A DNA stretch of 64,000 bases from Melastoma dodecandrum (GCA_029817715.1 JARUPY010000556.1:186001-250000), one strand, 5' to 3'; counted from the first letter of the stretch, positions 45,401-57,019 are shown. Notes: a model not told the origin generated them from the letters alone. Made by a program: numbers and translations.

Positions 45401-48289
45401 CACCGATTTATAAGAGATTATTTGAGGAATTTTAAATGTTTATGTCATATTTCGTATAATATTTTTTCAATAAACATTAAGACTAGTTAAATTTGACAAT
45501 AACATGTTCAATTACCAAAAAAATTTTATGTTTATTAATTTTAGTAAATTCTAAAATAGGATTTTTACAAAACAGCGGTCCAACGCCATGAGAATCAATG
45601 TTGAGTTAATTGTTTTTTTCCAGGTTTTGGTTTTATACGGAATTCTTGACAAGAGTTGGGGCATTGATTGCATTAATTTTATGTTTGGTTTTGTGTCACA
45701 TAGGGAAATCCACGTGAATATGTTGCTTTTAATACGTGTCATGTCTGATGTTGTAATAATAACGAAAAGAAGTCATTACCATCAAAACTGATTTTGTTTT
45801 TTTTTGACATATCATCATCACTTGCCAACACCGAGATGCTGATTTTTGGCCGATTATGTGTCCTCTTGTTGATCATCAATATTAAAACCCAACTGATAAA
45901 GTTTAAAATATTGTCAGGAGTAAATTAAAAATTGGTGAGACAAATTTATAGTTAAATGGATGGGTAGCATGCCCCCTAAAGCTTTTCGAACATCTCCCCC
46001 CATGTTACTTGTCCATTCGGGTAACAAAATATTTCGTTAAATGGAGTTACGTTCCGGTAAAAATATTTCGTGAAATAGTTAAGTCAATTCTTGAAGTTCT
46101 TCAAATAATGACGCTAATACAATATTTTTAAAATCGGGTTCGTCGGAGAAAAGTCGGTGGTGAACTCGGTGTTTCTAACACCGATTTATAAGAGATTATT
46201 TGAGGAATTTTAAATGTTTATGTCATATTTCGTATAATATTTTTTCAATAAACATTAAGACTAGTTAAATTTGACAATAACATGTTCAATTACCAAAAAA
46301 ATTTTATGTTTATTAATTTTAGTAAATTCTAAAATAGGATTTTTACAAAACAGCGGTCCAACGCCATGAGAATCAATGTTGAGTTAATTGTTTTTTTACA
46401 GGTTTTGGTTTTATACGGAATTCTTGACAAGAGTTGGGGCATTGATTGCATTAATTTTATGTTTGGTTTTGTGTCACATAGGGAAATCCACGTGAATATG
46501 TTGCTTTTAATACGTGTCATGTCTGATGTTGTAATAATAACGAAAAGAAGTCATTACCATCAAAACTGATTTTTTTTTTTTGACATATCATTATCACTTG
46601 CCAACACCGAGATGCTGATTTTGGCCGACTATGTGTCCTCTTGTTGATCATCAATATTAAAACCCAACTGATAAAGTTTAAAATATTGTCAGGAGTAAAT
46701 TAAAAATTGGTGAGAAAAATTTATAGTTAAATGGATGGGTATCATGCCCCCTAAAGCTTTTCGAAAATCTCTCCCCATGTTAGTTGTCCATTCGGGTAAC
46801 AAAATATTTCGTTAAATGGAGTTACGTTCCGGTAAAAATATTTCGTGAAATAGTTAAGTCAATTCTTGAAGTTCTTCAAATAATGACGCTAATACAATAT
46901 TTTTAAAATCGGGTTCGTCGGAGAAAAGTCGGTGGTGAACTCGGTGTTTCTAACACCGATTTATAAGAGATTATTTGAGGAATTTTAAATGTTTATGTCA
47001 TATTTCGTATAATATTTTTTCAATAAACATTAAGACTAGTTAAATTTGACAATAACATGTTCAATTACCAAAAAAATTTTAGGTTTATTAATTTTAGTAA
47101 ATTCTAAAATAGGATTTTTACAAAACAGCGGTCCAACGCCATGAGAATCAATGTTGAGTTAATTGTTTTTTTCCAGGTTTTGGTTTTATACGGAATTCTT
47201 GACAAGAGTTGGGGCATTGATTGCATTAATTTTATGTTTGGTTTTGTGTCACATAGGGAAATCCACGTGAATATGTTGCTTTTAATACGTGTCATGTCTG
47301 ATGTTGTAATAATAACGAAAAGAAGTCATTACCATCAAAACTGATTTTTTTTTTTTTGACATATCATCATCACTTGCCAACACCGAGATGCTGATTTTGG
47401 CCGATTATGTGTCCTCTTGTTGATCATCAATATTAAAACCCAACTGATAAAGTTTAAAATATTGTCAGGAGTAAATTAAAAATTGGTGAGAAAAATTTAT
47501 AGTTGAATGGATGGGTATCATGCCCCCTAAAGCTTTTCGAACATCTCCCCCCATGTTACTTGTCCATTCGGGTAACAAAATATTTCGTTAAATGGAGTTA
47601 CGTTCCGGTAAAAATATTTCGTGAAATAGTTAAGTCAATTCTTGAAGTTCTTCAAATAATGACGCTAATACAATATTTTTAAAATCGGGTTCGTCGGAGA
47701 AAAGTCGGTGGTGAACTCGGTGTTTCTAACACCGATTTATAAGAGATTATTTGAGGAATTTTAAATGTTTATGTCATATTTCGTATAATATTTTTTCAAT
47801 AAACATTAAGACTAGTTAAATTTGACAATAACATGTTCAATTACCAAAAAAATTTTATGTTTATTAATTTTAGTAAATTCTAAAATAGGATTTTTACAAA
47901 ACAGCGGTCCAACGCCATGAGAATCAATGTTGAGTTAATTGTTTTTTTCCAGGTTTTGGTTTTATACGGAATTCTTGACAAGAGTTGGGGCATTGATTGC
48001 ATTAATTTTATGTTTGGTTTTGTGTCACATAGGGAAATCCACGTGAATATGTTGCTTTTAATACGTGTCATGTCTGATGCTGTAATAATAACGAAAAGAA
48101 GTAATTACCATCAAAACTGATTTTGTTTTTTTTTTGACATATCATCATCACTTGCCAACACCGAGATGCTGATTTTGGCCGATTATGTGTCCTCTTGTTG
48201 ATCATCAATATTAAAACCCAACTGATAAAGTTTAAAATATTGTCAGGAGTAAATTAAAAATTGGTGAGAAAAATTTATAGTTAAATGGA
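42474..48289 (+). repeat. Satellite array: seven full ~775-bp monomers and one partial
   Basis: Monomers start (TAGGATTTTTACAAAACAGC or close) at 42474, 43252, 44027, 44785, 45557, 46335, 47110 and 47886, giving lengths of 778, 775, 758, 772, 778, 775 and 776. The third lacks about 19 bases around CCAGGTTTTGGTTTTAT. The last stops after ~404 bases, at a junction with a gypsy element. Each monomer contains a short hairpin CGGTGTTTCTAACACCG and the paired words AAATATTTCGTTAAAT / AAATATTTCGTGAAAT. Seven of the eight copies carry a 67-codon frame (+) and a 63-codon frame (-) over the same bases; nothing suggests that they are genes. Copy identity is very high. Confidence 0.96.
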
Positions 48290-51047
48290 TAACGCTGACC
48301 GTTTGGATCAGATTAGTCGAGACGGTCTTATTCCGACCCCAGCAGTAAAGCCGGCAATGAAGGCTAAGCCCAAAGAGCTGGTCGCAACAGCAGAATACAA
48401 CAAACCTTTGATGAAAACGGTGCCGCCCCCAGCCTCTTATACGCCAAAGACTTATGTAGCAATGGCACCTAGACCTTTTGTACCTGTTGCTAACAGGTTC
48501 AGACCACTGACCCCCGCGGTGAGGCCTCCACCGCCAAGACCGATGGGACAAGAGCGACCACGACGCAGACTCGAAGACTTGACTCCATCTCCTGACCCGT
48601 TGGATGTCATGTTCTTTCGTTTAAGGGATTTGGGCTTTCTCAAGCCGGTTGATCCCAAGCCAACCCATCCTACATCCATTGGTTATAACCCCAAGGCGGT
48701 GTGCCATTATCATTCTGGGGCACTAGGACATGACACGAAAGATTGCATCGCTCTGCGATTCAAAATTCAGAACCCTTTGGATGATGGAGTGATTACGTTT
48801 GCGTCTACTCCGGCTCCTACACCAAATGTGCAAAAGAATCCTCTACCAGAACATGTAAATTTGATCGAAGCAGAATTTTCAGACGGAGAGATTTCAGAAG
48901 AAGAGAATATGGAAGAATCATCACAAGAAGAGGACTCCTCCGAACAAGAAGAAGATCCCTCAGAAGGAATAACTGATGGATCATCAGGAGAAGATGATAG
49001 TTCTGGAGATGAACGGGAACCTTCGGAAGGAATTGTTGATAACCCTCCGAGAGGAATGGCAAGATCGACCATGATGCATAATTATCGCTTCCCAACACTG
49101 GAAAATCGGAAATCAGGTGACGCTATTGTAGCTCGAGAGGCAAATGATCTCTTAGACAAGGTTCAAGCTGCCCAGCAAGAATATGTCCAAAGATTGCAGA
49201 ATATGCCGGATCATGCATCTCCGTCTCTCCCCACGCAAGGTCAAGTGAGACTCTCCCCACACCCATCTCCTGACAGGGACGTCGTCTATCCATGGGAAGA
49301 ACATCCCCTTCCACCACTCAATAGAACTCCTGTATATCCCCAGGACTTCCTCTACATGTCCACCCCGCCTTCAGATTTGTCTTATCCGAGAGACGAAGGC
49401 TCAAGCAGCCAAGTTCAAGCAAATACAGAAGGTACCACAGTTATATCGGGAAGCCAATGGTCACTAGGGCCGAGATGGGAATATCAATATCAGCCTATGG
49501 AGATGAGGACTCCAACATATGGAATGTCGACACCTTTGTCATACCCAACTGTCAGAGCATTGGAAGGGACACCGACAACTCCGGCAGAAAATGAAAATGG
49601 TTCGAAGTCAGAAGAAGAAACTCACATGTATGAATCCTCATTCAAACAAGGAGGAAAAGGGAAAGGCAAACCCCAACCCACGAAGCATCTCTACACTATT
49701 CCGGGGCGATCAACTATGCCATTTACTCCACTACCGGTAAAGCCTTATGTGTACTATCCTTCAGGGATGAGCTCAAATTCAGAAGTACCGCAAGTGCGAA
49801 TTCCTTCAGTCACCCCTATTGTGATGGGACCAACGGTGACGCGAAATGTTCAATTGACAGAAGACAATGTGGGGTTAATTACCCGATCAGGAAAGATTGT
49901 GGCGGGACCTGAACTACCAAAGAATCCGGAGCCCAAAGTGCCCACCGCCGACGAAATCAGGCAGGTCGTCAAGACGATAAAAGTTAGCGACTATGACATT
50001 ATAGAACAGTTGAAGAGACAACCAGCACAAATTTCGCTATTTGATCTGATCAACTCGTCAGATAAACATCGAAATTCACTAGAGAGGTTCTTGGCAGAAG
50101 TGCATGTGCCGCCAGAAATCGAAGTTAATGCCTTTGACGTATTCATGAATGGAATGTTGGCTCAAAACGCCATCACTTTTTCCGACCAAGATGTCCCAAA
50201 AGGAGCAGAAGAAAGTAATAAAGCTTTGTTCATAACATTAAGCTGCATGGGCAGTCAGATCTCTAAAGTTTTGATCGACGGAGGCTCTGGAGTTAACATA
50301 CTACCTCTGGGGGTCGCTCGCCAATTGGGACTCGAAGTTAAAAACATGTCTCCGTCCAGTTTAAACATCAGAGCATTTGATGGGGCAAAGCGCAAACCCC
50401 TCGGAGAAATAGCTTTGGAAATCATTATGGGCCCGGTCAGATTTATGACTGCATTTCAAGTGCTTGAAACTAACAGCTCTTTCAACATGTTACTAGGGAG
50501 ACCATGGATTCATCAAGCTGGGGCAATCCCTTCCACGTATCACCAAAAAGTCAAGTTCCCATTTGGAGGCAAACTCGTAACCGTCAACGGAGAACGAGAT
50601 ATTGAATTATGCAATGAAGTCGACATTTCGTATGTTGGAGAACCCTCTGTTGAACCGTCTACGATGCAAGCATTCGAGATGGTAAACATGATCCGAAAAG
50701 TCAATAATGACCCGCCAATTGAACCTGTGATCGCAAACATGGCACGGGTGTTACTTCAAATGGGATACCAGATTGGAGGAGGTTTGGGAGCACGAGGACA
50801 AGGCATGCTTTTCCCAATTCAGATCCCCACGCCAGCTGACAAAGCGGGTATCGGATATGAAGAAGAAACTATTCAAGACTGGAAGTTAAGAATTGAAACA
50901 TGTGGAATTCTCGGCTATCCAGATTTATACGAGGTATTCGTACCGGCATCACGGGGCACGTTGCAGCAGGAGCAATTAACTGATGCTATGGCAGATCTCA
51001 ACCTCGAAAAAGCATTGAACCTGGACGAGTTGTCGCTCAAAGGGTGA
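48285..51047 (+). CDS. Ty3/gypsy (Tat/Ogre-type) gag C-terminus, protease and G-patch frame
   Basis: Open frame of 920 codons, 5'-truncated: its ATG at 48285 lies in satellite DNA and element sequence starts at about 48290. A Pro-rich gag segment is followed by a CHYHSGALGHDTKDC zinc-binding motif and an acidic Glu/Ser stretch. The protease follows, with active site VLIDGGSGVNILP (about 50270) and MLLGRPWIHQAGAIP. A G-patch near the end (LLQMGYQIGGGLGARGQG) is typical of this lineage and of some retroviral proteases. No internal stop. The gag N-terminus and the 5' LTR are missing, so it cannot transpose by itself. Confidence 0.88.
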   Translation: MDNADRLDQISRDGLIPTPAVKPAMKAKPKELVATAEYNKPLMKTVPPPASYTPKTYVAMAPRPFVPVANRFRPLTPAVRPPPPRPMGQERPRRRLEDLTPSPDPLDVMFFRLRDLGFLKPVDPKPTHPTSIGYNPKAVCHYHSGALGHDTKDCIALRFKIQNPLDDGVITFASTPAPTPNVQKNPLPEHVNLIEAEFSDGEISEEENMEESSQEEDSSEQEEDPSEGITDGSSGEDDSSGDEREPSEGIVDNPPRGMARSTMMHNYRFPTLENRKSGDAIVAREANDLLDKVQAAQQEYVQRLQNMPDHASPSLPTQGQVRLSPHPSPDRDVVYPWEEHPLPPLNRTPVYPQDFLYMSTPPSDLSYPRDEGSSSQVQANTEGTTVISGSQWSLGPRWEYQYQPMEMRTPTYGMSTPLSYPTVRALEGTPTTPAENENGSKSEEETHMYESSFKQGGKGKGKPQPTKHLYTIPGRSTMPFTPLPVKPYVYYPSGMSSNSEVPQVRIPSVTPIVMGPTVTRNVQLTEDNVGLITRSGKIVAGPELPKNPEPKVPTADEIRQVVKTIKVSDYDIIEQLKRQPAQISLFDLINSSDKHRNSLERFLAEVHVPPEIEVNAFDVFMNGMLAQNAITFSDQDVPKGAEESNKALFITLSCMGSQISKVLIDGGSGVNILPLGVARQLGLEVKNMSPSSLNIRAFDGAKRKPLGEIALEIIMGPVRFMTAFQVLETNSSFNMLLGRPWIHQAGAIPSTYHQKVKFPFGGKLVTVNGERDIELCNEVDISYVGEPSVEPSTMQAFEMVNMIRKVNNDPPIEPVIANMARVLLQMGYQIGGGLGARGQGMLFPIQIPTPADKAGIGYEEETIQDWKLRIETCGILGYPDLYEVFVPASRGTLQQEQLTDAMADLNLEKALNLDELSLKG

Positions 51048-51356
51048 AACACTCCAATACATCCTTTTACTTTTATGCATATGGAATCTGTGTGATTGGC
51101 ATGTCGATCAACGGATGCGTTAATAAACCCCCACCATATCTTTAGTCGCGGACTGGTGGGGTGAATGTAGTGACTACTTAGTGTCGAGATGTCGTGGGAT
51201 CCGCATCAGGACGATGATGAATTCCAGGGCACGTGAGGGATATAAGGAAAATACGGGCACATGAATAACGCCCAGCCCACTGAGGCCTGATGCCCACGAC
51301 ATCCCATTTGTCCATGCATGTGATGGTCATTTCAATTTCCTCATATACTTTTTGAA
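51048..51356 (+). other. Non-coding gap between protease and RT frames
   Basis: About 310 bases without a frame, holding CCACTGAGGCCTGATGCCCA. Tat-type elements often have such a gap between the protease and RT frames, sometimes removed by splicing. A splice site was not established. Confidence 0.4.
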
Positions 51357-53837
51357 TTGTTTCTTGATATATTCTTACGCAGGAATAATACTTCAGAGGC
51401 TATTCACGAATTCCAGGACAATCTCCCAGAGCATTTTCAAGTAGAGTGTAGTCAGATTTCAGATGAACTTGATGAAACAGACGGGCAATATTCAAAAGGC
51501 CCTGAAACATCGAAAGATCCAGATGAAGAAGTTATTCAAAATCCCGAATCCCTCGACGGCTACCATGGCCTAGAACAAGGATTACTGAGACATGAAAATC
51601 CCAAAGAGGTCACTCTTCAAGAACCAATTTCTATCAATATTGGAACAGAAGACGAGCCCAAAGAGCTCTTCATTGGTGCAGATTTACTAACAGATGAAGC
51701 CGAGAAAATTACAAATCTTCTCAAAGAATTTTCAGATGTCTTCGCTTGGTCATACGCAGATATGCCAGGATTAGACTCAGAAATAGTGGTGCACAAAATC
51801 CCCACTAATCCTTTGATTCATCCAATCAAACAAAAGCAACGTCGATACAAACCGGAACTAGCCCTCGCGATCAAGGAAGAAGTAGACAAACTACTTAAAG
51901 TCAATTTTATCGAAGTATCGGAATACCCTCAGTGGGTCGCCAACATCGTCCCGGTCATGAAGAAGAATGGAAAAGTCAGAATATGCGTGGATTACCGAGA
52001 CCTCAATAAAGCAAGTCCCAAAGATGACTTCCCTCTACCACACATCGATCTATTAGTGGACAACACAGCTGGTTTCAACAAATTCTCCTTCATGGACGGA
52101 TTCTCTGGCTATAATCAGATCAAGATGGCCGAAGCAGATAAGGAAAAGACGACATTCATTACACCATGGGGCCCATTCTGTTATCGAGTTATGCCATTTG
52201 GGCTCAAGAACGCAGGAGCAACATATCAACGAGCAATGGTAGTCCTATTCCATGATATGATGCATCGTGAGATCGAAGTCTATGTTGATGACATGATCGC
52301 CAAATCCAGAATAGAAGAAGATCACATAGTCGTTCTACGCAAGCTGTTTGAACGACTTCGTAAATACAAATTGCGTCTTAATCCCGCCAAATGCGTGTTT
52401 GGGGCAACATCAGGGAAACTTCTCTGGTTTGTTGTCAGCAACAAAGGTATTGATATAGACCCAGATAAAATCAAAGCAATTAAGGAACTTCCAACACCGA
52501 AGTCAGTTAAAGAGATCCGTGGCTTCATGGGCCGCATCAACTATATCGGAAGGTTTATTTCCAACCTAGCCGATACGTGCAAACCTCTCTTCAGGAAATT
52601 GAGAAAAGATGTCAAATTTGAATGGGATGAAGATTGCAAGATTGCATTCGAACAAATCAAGATGTACTTAACAGAACCACCAACCCTTATCCCGCCAAAA
52701 TCGGGACATCCACTCACACTCTACCTAACAGTACTAGAAGAGTCATTTGGGGCAATGCTAGCACAACAAGTACCAGGTGCCAAGGAACATGCCATCTATT
52801 ACCTCAGCAAAAGATTTACAGACTACGAAGCCCGATACACAGTCTCGGAACGCACATGTTGCGCACTCGTTTGGGTCCTTCATCGTCTTCGACAATATAC
52901 TCTCCATTACGAGATCTTGCTAATTTCAGAGAATGATCCGCTCAAATATCTCTTCGATAGACCAACTCTTATCGGAAGAATTTCAAAATGGCAGTTGCAA
53001 CTTGCCGATTTCGACATCAAATTTCACTCAATGAAATCAATCAAAGGCAGAACTATTGCCGATCACATAGCAGAATATCCAGGGACAGACGATTCCCCAC
53101 TGGAAATTAAGCTGCCAGATGATGACATCTTACTAGTAGATTCAGAACAACGTTGGACGATGTATTTTGATGGCGCAGTCAACTCATCAGGTTCTGGCAT
53201 TGGAGCAGTTGTGATATCCCCAAACGGGCAATATTATCCAGTTGCTGCTAAAGTCACATTCCCATGCACAAATAACATTTCTGAATATGAAGCATGTATT
53301 CTCAGTTTACTACGTGCACTCGACATAAGAGCACAATTCTTAGACGTTTATGGAGATTCTGTGCTCATAATCTCTCAAACCAATGGAGCTTGGCGCACAA
53401 GAGACCCAAAGCTTATCACATATCAAGATTATCTGCAAGAGCTGATTCGAAAATTTACAGACATTAGTTTCAGCTACCTACCACGATATGACAATCGATT
53501 TGCCGATGCACTTGCAACTCTCGCATCAATGATACCATTGGCCGGAGAAATGGACATTGAACCTCTCCGCATCAACATCATCGAAGAGCCCAGTTGCATG
53601 AACACTGAACCCGATCAACAAGTTGATCCATCTCCATGGTATGCCGATATTAGGGCGTATCTACATTCAGGAGACTTTCCTCAAATAAGTACAAGAAAAG
53701 AACTGAAATTCATCAGGAGGTTATCCAAGACGTTTGATGGAAGTACACGAAGGTGTTTGTGGTCCTCACATGAATGGATACGCACTTGCCCAAAAGATCA
53801 TAAGTCTCGGGTAATATTGGTCGACAATGGAAGCTGA
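51357..53837 (+). CDS. Ty3/gypsy reverse transcriptase with two RNase H domains
   Basis: 826 codons. RT blocks: PVMKKNGKVRICVDYRDLNK, DGFSGYNQIKM, FCYRVMPFGLKNAGATYQRA and the catalytic YVDDMIAKS (about 52280). A gypsy RNase H/connection region follows (FEWDEDCKIAFEQIKMYL, YYLSKRFTDYEARYTVSERT). A second RNase H of the archaeal type comes next, with WTMYFDGAVNSSGSGIGAVV, ISEYEACILSLLRALD and YDNRFADALATLASM. Two RNase H domains are the hallmark of the Tat/Ogre lineage. At about 53725 the frame leaves the normal path, and the integrase N-terminal sense (EVHEGVCGPHMNGYALAQK) continues in another frame with a TAA at 53812-53814. Confidence 0.9.
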   Translation: MFLDIFLRRNNTSEAIHEFQDNLPEHFQVECSQISDELDETDGQYSKGPETSKDPDEEVIQNPESLDGYHGLEQGLLRHENPKEVTLQEPISINIGTEDEPKELFIGADLLTDEAEKITNLLKEFSDVFAWSYADMPGLDSEIVVHKIPTNPLIHPIKQKQRRYKPELALAIKEEVDKLLKVNFIEVSEYPQWVANIVPVMKKNGKVRICVDYRDLNKASPKDDFPLPHIDLLVDNTAGFNKFSFMDGFSGYNQIKMAEADKEKTTFITPWGPFCYRVMPFGLKNAGATYQRAMVVLFHDMMHREIEVYVDDMIAKSRIEEDHIVVLRKLFERLRKYKLRLNPAKCVFGATSGKLLWFVVSNKGIDIDPDKIKAIKELPTPKSVKEIRGFMGRINYIGRFISNLADTCKPLFRKLRKDVKFEWDEDCKIAFEQIKMYLTEPPTLIPPKSGHPLTLYLTVLEESFGAMLAQQVPGAKEHAIYYLSKRFTDYEARYTVSERTCCALVWVLHRLRQYTLHYEILLISENDPLKYLFDRPTLIGRISKWQLQLADFDIKFHSMKSIKGRTIADHIAEYPGTDDSPLEIKLPDDDILLVDSEQRWTMYFDGAVNSSGSGIGAVVISPNGQYYPVAAKVTFPCTNNISEYEACILSLLRALDIRAQFLDVYGDSVLIISQTNGAWRTRDPKLITYQDYLQELIRKFTDISFSYLPRYDNRFADALATLASMIPLAGEMDIEPLRINIIEEPSCMNTEPDQQVDPSPWYADIRAYLHSGDFPQISTRKELKFIRRLSKTFDGSTRRCLWSSHEWIRTCPKDHKSRVILVDNGS

Positions 53838-54798
53838 TTGTATCAAATACGTCAGGGCATGTCACAAGTGTCAAATTTACAGTGACAAGGTGCATGTACC
53901 TCCTACTAGGCTCTACCCTTTGTTCGAGCCGTGGCCATTTTCAATGTGGGGCATGGACGTCGTTGGACCTATTAATCCCATAGCATCGAATGGACATCGA
54001 TTCATCTTAGTAGCAATTGACTATTTCACCAAGTGGGTCGAAGCTCAATCATTTAGAGAAGTTACCGCAAAGAATGTCGTGCGATTCATGCGGATTAATA
54101 TCATTGCTAGATATGGCATACCGGAATTACTCGTCACCGACAATGGTTCCAACTTCAATAGCAAACTTATGCATTCTCTCTGCGAAGAATTCAGAATTAA
54201 ACACATCAACTCTTCACCGTACCGTCCACAAATGAATGGTGCAGTCGAAGCAGCAAACAAGAATATGAAGAAGATTCTTCAGAAAACGGCAATCACGTAT
54301 CGCGACTGGCATGAAAAGCTTCCATTTGCACTGCTCGCATACCGAACAACGATACGAACATCGACTGGGGCAACTCCATTCGAGCTCGTCCACGGAACAC
54401 AAGCAGTCATTCCGGCAGAGGTCAAACTACCGACCCTTAGGATATTATCCCAAAGCAATATGACAGACGAAGACAAGATCAATCATCATCTTGTTCATCT
54501 CGATCTCATAGACGAAAAAAGGCTTGCGACAGCCCATCACATGCAGTTATATCAACAACGCATGGCTCGAGCGTTCAACAAGAAGGTCAAACCGATCCGA
54601 TATCGGCCTGGAGACCTCGTTCTCAAGCGGATCATTCCCAACTACAAGGATCCAAGAGGAAAATTTGCCCCGAATTATGAAGGACCTTTCGTGGTAAAAC
54701 ACGCCTTCTCGGGAGGCGCAACCATTTTGACCAAGATGGATGGACAGAAACTACCGCAACCGATTAACGCGGACGCTCTTCGGCGCTATTACACATAA
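53827..54798 (+). CDS. Ty3/gypsy integrase
   Basis: 323 codons, open. It begins in the zinc-binding N-domain (YVRACHKCQIYSDKVH) and continues into the catalytic core. The core has MWGMDVVGPINPIASNGH with the first Asp, YGIPELLVTDNGSNFNS with the second, and YRPQMNGAVEAANKNMKK with the Glu. The C-terminal part PGDLVLKRIIPNYKDPRGKF ends in DALRRYYT. The catalytic triad is kept. It inserts element cDNA in the nucleus. Because the upstream pol frame shifts before this start, it would not be made as part of one polyprotein in this copy. Confidence 0.9.
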   Translation: MEADCIKYVRACHKCQIYSDKVHVPPTRLYPLFEPWPFSMWGMDVVGPINPIASNGHRFILVAIDYFTKWVEAQSFREVTAKNVVRFMRINIIARYGIPELLVTDNGSNFNSKLMHSLCEEFRIKHINSSPYRPQMNGAVEAANKNMKKILQKTAITYRDWHEKLPFALLAYRTTIRTSTGATPFELVHGTQAVIPAEVKLPTLRILSQSNMTDEDKINHHLVHLDLIDEKRLATAHHMQLYQQRMARAFNKKVKPIRYRPGDLVLKRIIPNYKDPRGKFAPNYEGPFVVKHAFSGGATILTKMDGQKLPQPINADALRRYYT

Positions 54799-57005
54799 AA
54801 AGGAGTATCCGATCCAAATCGATACTTTCCTAACAAAACAAGTTACATGAGCTCACTTGTCTTTGCCCTTGTCACATATAGGTACAAAAACTTCCTATAA
54901 TGTGGATGAAGGCGTGGGTGGCAGGGTGGTAAATCTCCAAGCAATCTTGGAGAAGCCTTCGTTGTCAAAACAACGAATAACATGAAGGGTACAAGAGCTC
55001 CTCATATGAAGGATACATAATTCCTGGATAAAGCCGAGAGTGGTAGGATGGCAAAACTTCAGGACAAAGTCTTATCGCAATTTCGTTAACCCTTCGATTC
55101 CTTCGGACGGAGATGCAATGACGAAACAACATGAAATGGAGTATTATTTCAATATTAATACTTTCTTTACAAAACAAGTTAAATGAACATATTTTGCCCT
55201 GCGTTTATCTCATAGGTACATGAGCATCCTAGGCAGATAACAAAAGACGAGGGTGGTTGGGTGGAAAATTTCGAACCTACGAGATTGCCTTTGTTATCAC
55301 CAAGGATGATCAAGTGAAAAGGAATGTTCATTCCCTATTGAAATTTCTTATTATTCCCCAGTCGCAGTCATTCTCCTCATTTTTCCAAAGCTAGAATTGG
55401 CTTCATGAGTGTATCACAATCCCCAGTGGAAGTTGAATATACAAACATATTCTTCCAGCAACAATCAAAATGGACATTCGCAGCTTATTTCCCCAGCGGA
55501 TACCCAACTTTATCGTTTCTTTATTTCCTTGACAGGAGTCAGGTTACATGAACTCACTCAATCTCTATTCCTTGATGTAGGAACACGAGCACCTTATATC
55601 ATGGATGATCTCCAAGGCAAACGTCAAATCCACGAAATGAAGTTCATAAATCCGCAACCAAGGCGCAACATAAGTCATCAAGAGATGCACATAAACGTCA
55701 TCCACCCCAGTGAGTTTGCATCATCTGCATATCATTTATAATGTAGATGTCATATCATCACCCCATGGAGTTTGCAAATGCTTATGGACATGGGAAAAGA
55801 AGGCAAACCCTATCCTAAACACCTACCCCAGAGAGTTGAGTTCAAACACTGTGAGTTCTTATAAAAAACGAGCGTCGGGGTTGGACTTAGAATCTGTTGA
55901 CAAAAGATGCTCAAAGCCAAAATGAAAAGGAGCATTCTCTTCTCTATCCCAAACACAGTACATCGACCGTTGCTAACCCTTAGAGCCAAACCGGAGCTTT
56001 TATAAATACTGTTACCCTTTAGTCCAAAGACAACCTCACACCGAGGTCAAAAGGAGTCCTGTAGTAGGAAGTGGGAAACGACCGACGGCGAAGGGAACAC
56101 TTCCTCAAAGTTCAAGTGGAAAGACAATGTCAGTGGATATGCAAAACTAATCAGGCCACTCCTCAAAATGAGTATCAATGAAGTTTTATTCCCCAAAGAA
56201 TAAAAAAAAAACAGAAAAAGAACCAACAAACATTCCCAGCAGATCTTTCGAAAAAAAGAAAAAAGGAAAGAGCAAAAGAAAAGCACAAAGGCCAAAGCCT
56301 TACAAAAGCAAAGTGCAAAATTCAAAAGAGCAAAAACAAAAAACACCAGGGCCGACAAGGCGGTTGCAAAAGCAAAGGTGTCCAAAACGAAATTTTCGCA
56401 GCAAATTCAAAGAATTCTCAATGGAACTTTCATCCCCAGCAGATCTGCTTAAAACAAGAATTTCATTATTCCCAGTGAATGGTCACATTATCCCCAAGCG
56501 AAGTGTGCTGAATAGTAAGCTATCCAAATGACAAATTATCTGCTTGAACGGTGAAACCTTTGTAAAACAGGTCTGTTTTTGACAAAGTCTCTTGGACTTA
56601 TTCTTTCCAAGCAAAAAAATTTTAAACTTTCTATGAAAGGCTTTACGCCGAAGCCGACATCATAACCCTAGTCAAGACTCCTTTAACTGGTACATGAGCA
56701 TCCTAGTCAAAGGAATTCCAAGTCTAATCAAGACAAGCTCACACAAACACGAGTGACCCTCAAGAGTGTGAGGAAGACCTTCAGTAACCGTGTTCAGAAG
56801 CATTTCCCCTTATTGAACTACATAAATAAAGCATGATATACATGGATATCGTGGTTGCATTTGTTCGCATATAATTCAAATTTCTCTCATTACTAACACA
56901 TTTGTTTAATGAGATCCCAAAACAGGTCTCCCAAAAGCAGATCCCAAAATTCGATTTGAGGTCACTAGATCGTCTTTGCGAGAAAATCTTTCCAGATTCT
57001 CTCGC
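54799..57005 (+). other. Gypsy 3' internal non-coding region with degenerate repeats
   Basis: Two or more related stretches begin at about 54795 and 55130: GGAGTAT...GATACTTTC.TAACAAAACAAGTTA.ATGA and later ATAGGTAC.. with GGTGGC-like runs. 56180-56400 is A-rich and gives a spurious Lys-rich frame. Long non-coding DNA after integrase is common in Tat/Ogre elements. Confidence 0.6.
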
Positions 57006-57019
57006 AAAGAGGGGCAAAC
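57006..57019 (+). other. Polypurine tract of the gypsy element
   Basis: AAAGAGGGGCAAAC directly before the LTR start TGTAGATACCCC; it primes plus-strand DNA synthesis. Confidence 0.85.

Noticed and set aside
42474..48289. CRISPR-like array
   Set aside because: The units are ~775 bp without unique spacers, in a plant nuclear genome: a satellite.
48243..48551. Minus-strand frame spanning the satellite-gypsy junction
   Set aside because: It crosses two unrelated sequences and is a shadow of the gag frame.
56178..56531. 117-codon Lys-rich frame
   Set aside because: Low-complexity A-rich DNA in the gypsy 3' non-coding region.
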